DNA from: Pseudomonadota bacterium
Lineage (GTDB): Bacteria; Myxococcota_A; Polyangia; Polyangiales; Polyangiaceae
DNA length: 64,000 bases
Assembly (NCBI GenBank): GCA_023432025.1
Contig: JAEYVE010000247.1
Location: 1-64,000 of the forward strand
Direction: 5' to 3'
A program made the position numbers and the translations under genes. Positions 34,730-41,932 of this stretch are shown piece after piece (position 1 is the first letter of the stretch; each line of letters starts with the position of its first letter). The notes beneath the pieces were generated by a model. It was not told the DNA's origin. It made no database searches and worked only from the letters and a program-made list of their open reading frames with translations.

Positions 34730-35664
34730 CGGAGGGGGGCATCCTGCTGGCGCGCGCGTCCATCGCGCACCATTCGAAGAGTTTTTCCCTAGCGTCGCGG
34801 CTGCTGCCACCGCGCTGCCGAGACACGGTGCGCGTCGTGTACGCCTGGTGCCGGCGCGCCGACGACGCCGTGGATCTCGCCCCGCCGGAGCATTTGGACG
34901 GTGCGGCGCGCGCCCTCTTGAGCGAGCTCGATGCCATCTATGCCGGCGAAACGGTGGCCGATCCGATCGCGCTGGCGTTCTCCTGCGTAGCGCGTGACCT
35001 CGAAATCCCGAAAACGTACCCACGCGAGCTGCTGCTCGGCATGCGAATGGATGCCGACGGAACGCGCTACGAAACGTGGGACGATCTCCTCCTTTACTGC
35101 CACCGCGTGGCCGGCACCGTCGGCTTGATGATGTGTCACGTGCTCGGCGTCCGCGACGCGCGTGCGCTGCGTCATGCCGCGCACCTCGGCATCGCCATGC
35201 AACTGACGAACATCGCGCGCGATGTCGTCGAGGACTGGCAGCGCGGGCGCCTCTATTTACCCAACGAGCTCCTTCGCGCGCTGGGCGCGGAGGGGGTCCA
35301 TCGACGCCTGGGGCAGCCTCTGCCGCGAGCGGCACTGCCGGCATTCGCCAAGGCGACCGAAGTCTTGTTGACGGAGGCCGAGCGTTACTATCGCTCCGCC
35401 GATCGCGGCATCCCCGATCTGGACTTCCGAAGCGCCTGGGCGACGGCTACCGCGCGCGCCGTGTACTCCGACATCGGGCGGGCTCTTGCTCACCAGAGTT
35501 TCGCGGTCGACGCTGGTCGCGCGCACGTCTCCGCCACGCGCAAAGTCTTGCTCGCCGCCACTGAAGGCGTGCGCGCGCTCCTTCGGATTGGATCCCACGT
35601 GGGATTTCGTCCGGCGCGTCTCGCCGCGCCCTTGAGGTTCCCCCATGACATCCTTCCCGTCTGA
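34726..35664 (+). CDS. crtB: Phytoene synthase
   Basis: 312 residues from GTG 34726 (GTGA overlap with the crtI stop). Squalene/phytoene synthase fold with both Asp-rich motifs: CRRADDAVD near residue 40 and NIARDVVEDWQRGRLYLP near 165. It condenses two GGPP to phytoene, the committed step. The C-terminus overlaps the start of the next gene by 20 bases. Length is normal. Confidence 0.94.
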   Translation: MTEGGILLARASIAHHSKSFSLASRLLPPRCRDTVRVVYAWCRRADDAVDLAPPEHLDGAARALLSELDAIYAGETVADPIALAFSCVARDLEIPKTYPRELLLGMRMDADGTRYETWDDLLLYCHRVAGTVGLMMCHVLGVRDARALRHAAHLGIAMQLTNIARDVVEDWQRGRLYLPNELLRALGAEGVHRRLGQPLPRAALPAFAKATEVLLTEAERYYRSADRGIPDLDFRSAWATATARAVYSDIGRALAHQSFAVDAGRAHVSATRKVLLAATEGVRALLRIGSHVGFRPARLAAPLRFPHDILPV

Positions 35665-36232
35665 GCTCGCCATCTACGTTGGACGCATCCGTGATTTCAG
35701 CCGCGTCGACTGGGGCGTTTACGTTGGTTGGGTCGGGCTCATGCTCGGCCTCGTGGCTTCCACGGGGGGCTTTCTCTTGTTTGGACACGCGCAAGGCGTG
35801 CGCTTCATCGGCGAAGCCTGGATGGTGCCCCTTGGTGCCGTGATTTTTGCGGCCAGCATTTCCGTCGACACCATCGGTCACCGCACCATCTACAAGGCCA
35901 CGATACGTCGTGCCGAAGGACTGGTGCACGGCATCACCATCTTCACGGGGATCGCGAGCTGCGTGCTCTTGTGCGCCGCTTACTCCCATCGAGCGCTGCT
36001 GTGGATCCCGGCCATGGTGATGACGGTTTTGTCCGTCTTCTACAGCGTGGTGGACGAAGCCTTTCACTGGCAGCGATACGTTTCGGAACAGTCCGATCGA
36101 GTCGAGATGTGGAGCCACGTGGGCATCCTCACGGGGCACAGCACGATGATGCTCGGCTGGTGGATCTGGTTCTTCCGCGGATATCCGGGCGTTTCGGAGA
36201 CGGTGCTGCGCCTTTCGGAGTTTTTCCGCTAA
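35645..36232 (+). CDS. Unknown five-helix membrane protein of the carotenoid operon
   Basis: 195 residues; ATG 35645 lies inside the crtB 3' end, so it is in the same operon. Hydrophobic helices at about 27-47, 57-77, 92-113, 117-138 and 155-177. Polar residues are concentrated near the membrane: GHRTIYKAT, VHGITIF, SYSVVDEAFHWQRYV and MWSHVGILTGHSTMMLGWW, giving several His and one Asp-Glu-x-x-His. It does not have the His-box pattern of CrtZ or CrtW. It could be a carotenoid-modifying enzyme, a pigment-binding protein or a transporter accessory. I do not recognise the family. Confidence 0.8.
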   Translation: MTSFPSELAIYVGRIRDFSRVDWGVYVGWVGLMLGLVASTGGFLLFGHAQGVRFIGEAWMVPLGAVIFAASISVDTIGHRTIYKATIRRAEGLVHGITIFTGIASCVLLCAAYSHRALLWIPAMVMTVLSVFYSVVDEAFHWQRYVSEQSDRVEMWSHVGILTGHSTMMLGWWIWFFRGYPGVSETVLRLSEFFR

Positions 36233-36270
36233 ACGGTCGGCCCCAGCAGTTCGATCGAGGTCGACGACGA

Positions 36271-37176
36271 GTGGCGGACGCTTCAGAGCCACAATTTCGA
36301 ATCGGTGTCGTGGCACGCCTCACGGGGCTATCCATCCACCAAATCCGCGTTTGGGAGCGCCGCTACCACGCCGTGGAACCACTGCGCTCGGAAGGAGGCA
36401 ATCGCCTCTACTCGGAGCAGGACGTGGCGCGCCTTTCGCTGCTCAGGCAGCTGAACGCTCTCGGACACTCCATCGGTAGCTCCGCCAAGCTGCCGTCCGA
36501 TCAGCTCGAGCGCGTGCTCGCTTTGCACCAAGTCACGTCTCGGGCGGTACGCGTTGCGCCGCCACCCAGCCTGACGGCAATGGATTTGGCCGAGCCTTTT
36601 CTCGAGGCAATCACAACCCTGAACGTGCTGCGCGCCGAGCGCGTGCTTGCGCGCGCAGCGGGGAGCGCTGATCCGTCTCGCTTCACGTCGCAAGTCCTGT
36701 TGCCGCTCCTCGAGGAAATTGGCCGGCGCTGGGCCGACGGCGAGCTCACGGTTGCTCACGAGCATGCCGCTTCGGCCGTCATGCGTACGCAGCTCGGTGG
36801 CTTGATGCGCACGTTCGTTCCGGACGAGGGGGCGCCGGGGGCCATCTGCGCCACGCCCACGGGAGAGCTCCACGAGTTTGGCGCCCTGGCCGCAGCGCTC
36901 CACGTGGCCAGCCGCGGATGGCGAGTGGTTTACCTGGGCCCCAACTTGCCTGCGGACGAAATCGCCCAGGCGACGCGCGTCGCGGGAGCCCAGCTCGTTC
37001 TGCTCTCCGTCGTGTGCGCCACCGAGCGGACACCGAGCGAGCTTCGCAGCTTGGCCGAGGCGCTGCCGCACGACGTGACCTTGATGGTGGGCGGAGCCGC
37101 TGCCCTGAGTCTCGTCGGCATTCCGGCGCGTATTCGGCGCGCTCAAACGCTCGCAGACCTGGACCCTCTGCTGTAG
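36271..37176 (+). CDS. carH: CarH/CarA-like B12-dependent MerR-type repressor
   Basis: 301 residues from GTG 36271, ten bases after GAGG; the frame is open upstream but only as noise inside the preceding gene. MerR-type winged helix (about 8-75: FRIGVVARLTGLSIHQIRVWERRYHAVEPLRSE), helical B12-cap domain (about 100-180) and cobalamin-binding domain (about 185-290). Ligand motifs are intact: W154-x9-E164-H165 in the cap and E-L-H201-E-F-G in the Rossmann domain, with His201 as the lower cobalt ligand. In CarH proteins adenosylcobalamin drives tetramer formation and repression of carotenoid genes in the dark; light breaks the Co-C bond. It ends the crt operon and so probably controls itself. Confidence 0.9.
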   Translation: MADASEPQFRIGVVARLTGLSIHQIRVWERRYHAVEPLRSEGGNRLYSEQDVARLSLLRQLNALGHSIGSSAKLPSDQLERVLALHQVTSRAVRVAPPPSLTAMDLAEPFLEAITTLNVLRAERVLARAAGSADPSRFTSQVLLPLLEEIGRRWADGELTVAHEHAASAVMRTQLGGLMRTFVPDEGAPGAICATPTGELHEFGALAAALHVASRGWRVVYLGPNLPADEIAQATRVAGAQLVLLSVVCATERTPSELRSLAEALPHDVTLMVGGAAALSLVGIPARIRRAQTLADLDPLL

Positions 37177-37203
37177 ATGCGTCCCGCGTTTTGGCGCGCG
37201 CCG

Positions 37204-37911
37204 TCACAGCCCGTCGAGCGGAAGCCAGATCTCATTGCGTCGAAGAAACCACGGTTTGAACGGTGGGTCGTAGCGGTTGACCTCGGCCTCGCCGGTCACC
37301 GTGAGGTTTCGATGTTTCGCCCATCCGCGAAGCTCGTTCTCGTGCTCCCTCATGTTCGCGACGGTCCAGCGTCCCCTGAAGCGGACGACGGCGACGCGCA
37401 TCGGCGGCACCTCGCGGAGAACGATCCTCGGATCATCTGGTGTGGGGAGCGTCCCGAGGGTCTCTCCCGCCGGCATGGCGAACGAAATCGTCCACGAGTT
37501 TCCCTCGCGCTGCTGGCCAACGGGCGCCATCATCGGAAGCTGGACGCCCTCCTGACTCGGCTTTTGCGGAGCTTGCGCGACGGGCGCCGTCATCGTGACC
37601 TTCGAGTCGCGACGGTTCTTGCCGAAGATGTAATCCGCTAGCCGCCGAAAGCCCTCATTGCCGGCTTCAGTCCACTCCCCGGTCACCGCTGTCTCCGCCA
37701 CGACCCGCGGTCCGTAGCTGCGGACCTCGAAGGCTCCGTCGCGCATTTGAGTCACGTACTGCGGTTCTTGAATCTTTGTCACCTGCACCCCGACAGAAGG
37801 CAGAACCCGACGACAGCTGCGACACGACACGAGCGCGCCTTTCGATAACGTCCACCACGTAACCAATCTGAATACGGGGACGCGTGGAAACGCTCCGAGC
37901 AGCGACGGCAT
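37204..37911 (-). CDS. SOUL-family heme-binding-like protein
   Basis: 235 residues from ATG 37911 (an in-frame start at 37965 is possible; the exact start is unsure). After a variable N-terminus the SOUL domain begins with VGVQVTKIQEPQYVTQMRDGAFEVRSYGPRVVAET and includes GRRLADYIFGKN, the MTAPV strand, and VRFRGRW, with the closing FLRRNEIWLPL. SOUL proteins bind heme or other tetrapyrroles in some species, but many bacterial members are uncharacterised. The N-terminal stretch contains CRSC, which may be a metal site or chance. Convergent with the CarH-like gene 27 bp away. Confidence 0.82.
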   Translation of the reverse strand: MPSLLGAFPRVPVFRLVTWWTLSKGALVSCRSCRRVLPSVGVQVTKIQEPQYVTQMRDGAFEVRSYGPRVVAETAVTGEWTEAGNEGFRRLADYIFGKNRRDSKVTMTAPVAQAPQKPSQEGVQLPMMAPVGQQREGNSWTISFAMPAGETLGTLPTPDDPRIVLREVPPMRVAVVRFRGRWTVANMREHENELRGWAKHRNLTVTGEAEVNRYDPPFKPWFLRRNEIWLPLDGL

Positions 37912-38079
37912 GGACCGTCTCGGCCGACGATGCACTGAGCCGCGCTCGGGCCGCCCTCGAGTCACGACGCGCTCGAGCTGCTCGAAAAAGCTAGCAACGA
38001 GCTGACTGAAGCCGCCCCTCTGGTACGAAAAGTGCCAGGACGGTCTCGGTGAGCGTTCATTCGTCGAAGCTCGGACCCT

Positions 38080-39942
38080 CTACTCCCCCGCAATCGCCCC
38101 CGTCAGCCACGAAAACGCGTTCGTAAGCCCCGTGTACGCAACGAAGAGTCCATCCGTATCGAAGCGCGGATCGAGCTCCAGGTAGGCGCCTACGCCGACG
38201 TAGCCGCCGTCGGGAGAGACCACTGCGTCCGTGTAGGTGCCGCCGTAGCCTTCGCCGATGGTCGTGAGCGGGACCAAAGTGTTCTCTTCGCGCGAGTACA
38301 CGAAAGCGTTGGTTTTCTTGTTGTTGTCGACGCCGAGGTTGGACGCGACGCTGGTGAACACGACGTAGCTTCCGTCGTGCGTGAGCGTGGCGCGGCCGCT
38401 GGTTGCGGCCTTGTCGGCCAGCGCTCCTCGGTGGCGGTCGACGACGACGACGTTGCAGCCCTCTCCGCTGCAAGCGTCGACCTCCACGAGATAGACATGC
38501 CATTGCGAGTCGGTCACTCCTGGCACGACGTTCGTGGCGCTCGTGCCATAGGTCACCCATTTGCCGTCGCCCGAGATGCTCGGCCGAACGACGCCGCTGA
38601 CACTCTCCGACCCCTGATTCCGGTTGGCGCCGCTCTGCGTCTGGCTCACCGACCATTGGTTTCCGGTATCGTGCTCGTAAACGAAGATGTCCCAGTGGTA
38701 CGGATTCAGGTCGCCGTCGACGTCCCGATACGAATAAAAGACGAGACGATTGCCGTCCTCGGAGAGCATCGGCCAAGACGCGTCCGCAGGAGTGCCGCTC
38801 GTTTTGTTTCGCGAAATCACGCTGCGCTCGCCCGTTTTCAGGTCGATGCGCACGACCTTGCTGGTGCTCTGGCCATCGTCCGCCGTGGGCACGACGGTCG
38901 TCGAGCCCGTGACGAACGCGACCACCTGACCATCGCCGGAAATCGAGACGTCGCGGCTCGCACCGTTGCCCTCCTCACCGCCCGGTCCAACGCTCACGCG
39001 CGTCAACGTTTCGTCGAGAGCCGACCAGACGAACACGTCGTCCACCCCATTCGTGTCGCCTTCCACGAGGTTGGTTGCAGACGAATGGAAAGCGACGAAG
39101 AGACCATTGGCCGAAACCGCCGGGCGCCAAGAGCTGCCGTTTGCAGCGCCTCCATCGTGGGCGCGAGACACGAGGTAGCTCACTCCGGTCAGCCTGTCGC
39201 GCGCGTAGATGTTCTCGTACGCGCCCGCGCCCGCCACGAGGCCCGACTCGCTCGAGCGAAAGACGGCAACGCGGCCGTCACCGAGAGGCTCGGTTCCTCC
39301 GATCGCCCGCGACGAGCCGCCAACGACGACGTCCTTCGAGTTGTTGCTGTAGGCGAGCACTTGGTCGTCGCTGCTGCGGCCGACCAAGTCGAACCCCCAT
39401 TCGCAACCAATGCGAATAGCGCCGACCCCCGAAAGCTCTTCGCCAGTGCCCTCGGCCCCCGCAAACACCCCGCAGAGCTGCCCCCGCGTGGCCGCCGTGA
39501 CGGACACCTCATAGGTCGCCGACGGGTCGAGGACCTCGGGGGTTTGAAACACCGACGCGTTGTACGCCATCGGTTCCGCACCATCCGGTGCCGCCACCTC
39601 GGCGCGGAGCGCTTGGCTGCCGACGGAGAGCCTCACTTCGGAGCCGATGGGGCCGAAGAAGTAACCCACCACGCCGTCCGCCGATGGAGTGCCGCCCGTC
39701 GACGAGCCTCCCGCCATCGAACTCTCGCCCCCCATCGCGTTCTCACCCGCCGTCGAAGTGTCCCCACCCGTCGCGCTGCTGCCACCGGTGCTCGACCCGT
39801 CGAGGCCACTTCCAGTGTCGTCGTCGCAGCCGAATGACAGCGCACACGCGATTCCGACCAAACCGGCGAGGCGCCCCAGAGACCTGGCTCGGGCCGACGA
39901 TGAGCCAATGGTCGTCACACTCCGCAGGGGGAATAAGTGCAT
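38080..39942 (-). CDS. Lipoprotein with WD40/TolB-like beta-propeller repeats
   Basis: 620 residues. Signal with the lipobox ALSFGC at about 34-39, then a Ser/Thr/Gly linker (about 40-90) typical of myxobacterial surface lipoproteins. The rest has PD40-like repeats, recognisable by units such as SANGLFVAFHSSATNLVEGDTNGVDDVFV, SGDGQVVAFVTGS, SEDGNRLVFYS and SPDGGYVGVG. This points to a propeller of six or seven blades on the cell surface or in the periplasm. No catalytic motif. Function unknown. The ATG at 39942 is preceded by AGTGATG context and no strong RBS. Confidence 0.82.
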   Translation of the reverse strand: MHLFPLRSVTTIGSSSARARSLGRLAGLVGIACALSFGCDDDTGSGLDGSSTGGSSATGGDTSTAGENAMGGESSMAGGSSTGGTPSADGVVGYFFGPIGSEVRLSVGSQALRAEVAAPDGAEPMAYNASVFQTPEVLDPSATYEVSVTAATRGQLCGVFAGAEGTGEELSGVGAIRIGCEWGFDLVGRSSDDQVLAYSNNSKDVVVGGSSRAIGGTEPLGDGRVAVFRSSESGLVAGAGAYENIYARDRLTGVSYLVSRAHDGGAANGSSWRPAVSANGLFVAFHSSATNLVEGDTNGVDDVFVWSALDETLTRVSVGPGGEEGNGASRDVSISGDGQVVAFVTGSTTVVPTADDGQSTSKVVRIDLKTGERSVISRNKTSGTPADASWPMLSEDGNRLVFYSYRDVDGDLNPYHWDIFVYEHDTGNQWSVSQTQSGANRNQGSESVSGVVRPSISGDGKWVTYGTSATNVVPGVTDSQWHVYLVEVDACSGEGCNVVVVDRHRGALADKAATSGRATLTHDGSYVVFTSVASNLGVDNNKKTNAFVYSREENTLVPLTTIGEGYGGTYTDAVVSPDGGYVGVGAYLELDPRFDTDGLFVAYTGLTNAFSWLTGAIAGE

Positions 39943-40102
39943 GATGAATCATCACTACTCCCAGTCCCCCCACGAACAGAAGCACGCGAGGGTTTACGTA
40001 AACGGCTCGTAGGGCACACGAAGCCAGACGGCAGGTCGCCATCACGGTGGTGTCGTTTGGGCCACCTTGTGAACGCACAAGGTCGCCCCGTAGCGTAACG
40101 GA

Positions 40103-40520
40103 ATGCTACGTTCCCTGGACGCGCTGCTCGGTGAGCCGGGTTGGAAGAACAGCCTCTCACCGTTGTGCGAAGAAGCGTTCGAGCCCAAGGAGTACAGCTT
40201 CACCACTTCGACGGAACGAGTTGGACGCGGCTCGATACGGCGCCGCCCCCAACGCTGACGGAGCCCGGCTTGTGGGGCCAGGACGGGGTTCTCTACTACG
40301 CAGGTGCTCGGTCCTTCGGTCGTGTCGTCGATGGCGAGTTGGAGCCGCTCCTCGCCCTCGATCCGGAGGGCAGTCGCTGGGTGCGCGGCATCTGGGGTCC
40401 GCTGGACATTCCCAGGCTCGGCGAGTGTCGCGACGCGGAGGTTGCAAAGGCGTTCGAAGAGTGCGCAGCAGAGGCCTCTGCTGCTGCAGGCGCACCTCGG
40501 TCACCCGTCGTGAGTAACAG
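40103..40520 (+). pseudogene. Frameshifted remnant of a propeller/BNR-like protein gene
   Basis: A protein-like reading starts at ATG 40103 (MLRSLDALLGEPGWKNSLSP, 51 codons in frame 2) and then fades near 40185. From about 40189 a different frame reads VQLHHFDGTSWTRLD, then GLWGQDGVLYYAG and SRWVRGIWGP, the HFDGTSW-and-WG pattern of repeat lipoproteins common in myxobacteria. The two parts join only with a frameshift near 40185-40195. No signal sequence precedes it. It may be a decayed gene or a truncated unit. The last third is uncertain. Confidence 0.4.
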
Positions 40521-40583
40521 GCGCGGTGCGGGCGACGGACTCGGGGCGCGCGTGCCGCACAGGCCACGCGGTAGTGCCAGCCA

Positions 40584-41237
40584 TCACGGAGGAGCAAGAA
40601 CGTGGGCGATGGGGACGAGCCAAGTCGTCGAGCCGAGCGACTCGGTGCGCGGAACGCGAATGTAGCCGTCCGAGCGCCCTCCACACTCCGCGCTAAACGG
40701 ACCCAAGATCACGTTGTAGATGGTTGCTTCGCCGCTCGTTCCAACGAGCGAGTGCCCACTTCCGCCGTTGCCAACGGGCAGCGCCGAACCTGCGCTGAGA
40801 TCGCAAACCTTCGTCGTCAGCTCCTGCTCTGCGAACACGCTGACGTCCGCGAAGACGGCGGCGTACGGCTCGCCCTCACCAATGCCGCAGCGACTCGCAA
40901 ACGGCCAAGTCCCATCCGCGCGCGGTTCCACCTCGAACCAATCGGGGCCGGAAGAGGTCAAAAAGAGGAGCTCAGCACGAGCGTCGAAGGTGTCGTCGAA
41001 GTACGACAGAAGGAATTCATCCCCGGCACGAGCCGTGAAAAACACCTCGTCGAACGGGCTGACGATGGGGGTGTCCTCCGTGAAGGTTGCCGTACAGAAG
41101 CTCAACCAAGGTTCGGTGACGGTGCCATCTCCGCTCTCCACGCCGTTGTCGCGCGCGTCGCCGCCGCTGCCGCAGCCGCTCAGCGCCAGGACGACGCTTC
41201 CCAACCAAAGTGGTCTTGGGTGTCTCGCTCGCTTCAT
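40584..41237 (-). CDS. Lipoprotein of unknown function
   Basis: 217 residues. Signal MKRARHPRPLWLGSVVLALSGCGSGG with lipobox ALSGC. The mature part is acidic, with aromatic-rich strands (DEVFFTARAGDEFLLSYFDD) and five Cys residues, pairs of which could form disulfides (SFCTATF, SRCGIG, KVCDLS, AECGGR). I see no known domain. ATG 41237 is well placed before the hydrophobic stretch. Divergent from the DUF1697 gene. Confidence 0.75.
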   Translation of the reverse strand: MKRARHPRPLWLGSVVLALSGCGSGGDARDNGVESGDGTVTEPWLSFCTATFTEDTPIVSPFDEVFFTARAGDEFLLSYFDDTFDARAELLFLTSSGPDWFEVEPRADGTWPFASRCGIGEGEPYAAVFADVSVFAEQELTTKVCDLSAGSALPVGNGGSGHSLVGTSGEATIYNVILGPFSAECGGRSDGYIRVPRTESLGSTTWLVPIAHVLAPP

Positions 41238-41316
41238 GAATCCATCACCTCACCACGCAACGTATCACACGCTCCAAGGCAGATTCGACGGCTGCGCGCT
41301 TTCGGGCGGAGGCGCT

Positions 41317-41865
41317 ATGCTCCAGGCGATGCCACGTTATGCAGCGTTCCTGCGCGGAGTTGGACCGACCACCGCGAAAATGCCGGAGCTCAAGGCGGCG
41401 TTCGAAGCCGCTGGTTTTACCGAAGTAAAAACGGTGCTCGGCAGCGGCAACGTGGTGTTCAGCGCGCCTCGCGCGGACACCACCACGCTCGAGCGCAAGG
41501 CCGAAGCGGCCCTGCAAAAGACGGTCGGCAAGACGTTTCTGACCCTCGTCCGCTCCGCCGAGGAGCTCGAAGCACTGCTCGCGTCCAACCCCTACGGCCG
41601 CGCGCGCCTCACGCCACGAGACAAACGCGTGGTCACCTTTCTGCGCGACGAGCCGAAGACTGCGCCCAAGCTGCCCATTGCCCTCGACCAGGCGCGCATC
41701 TTGGCGCGCAAGGGTCGGGAGCTCTTCAGCACCTATGTTCCCGGCAAGGAAGGCCCCGTCTTCATGGTCCTCATCGAAAAGACGTTCGGCAAGGACGTGA
41801 CGACCCGCACCTGGGACACGCTCGAGAAGGTGGCGCGCGCGGCGCGCGCTGGAGGCGCGGCGTAG
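41317..41865 (+). CDS. DUF1697-family protein
   Basis: About 182 residues from ATG 41317; a second ATG at 41329 gives MPRYAAFLRGVG, closer to other family members, while GGAGG lies four bases before 41317. The core has the family pattern: LRG near the start, MPELKAAFEAAGFTEVKTVLGSGNVVFS, and NPYGRARLTPRDKRVVTFL. Function of the family is unknown; it is a small cytoplasmic protein found widely in bacteria. The usual N-terminal FLRGINVGG reads FLRGVGPTT here. Confidence 0.85.
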   Translation: MLQAMPRYAAFLRGVGPTTAKMPELKAAFEAAGFTEVKTVLGSGNVVFSAPRADTTTLERKAEAALQKTVGKTFLTLVRSAEELEALLASNPYGRARLTPRDKRVVTFLRDEPKTAPKLPIALDQARILARKGRELFSTYVPGKEGPVFMVLIEKTFGKDVTTRTWDTLEKVARAARAGGAA

Positions 41866-41932
41866 CTACTCCTCTGTCGCGAGATCGCCGAGAGACCACG
41901 ACACCACGCTCATCGAGGTGCCTTCGCATCAT

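Noticed and set aside
40720..41316. N-terminal extension of the DUF1697 protein to 40720
   Set aside because: It overlaps the divergent lipoprotein gene and has no pattern; the family starts close to the MPRY segment.
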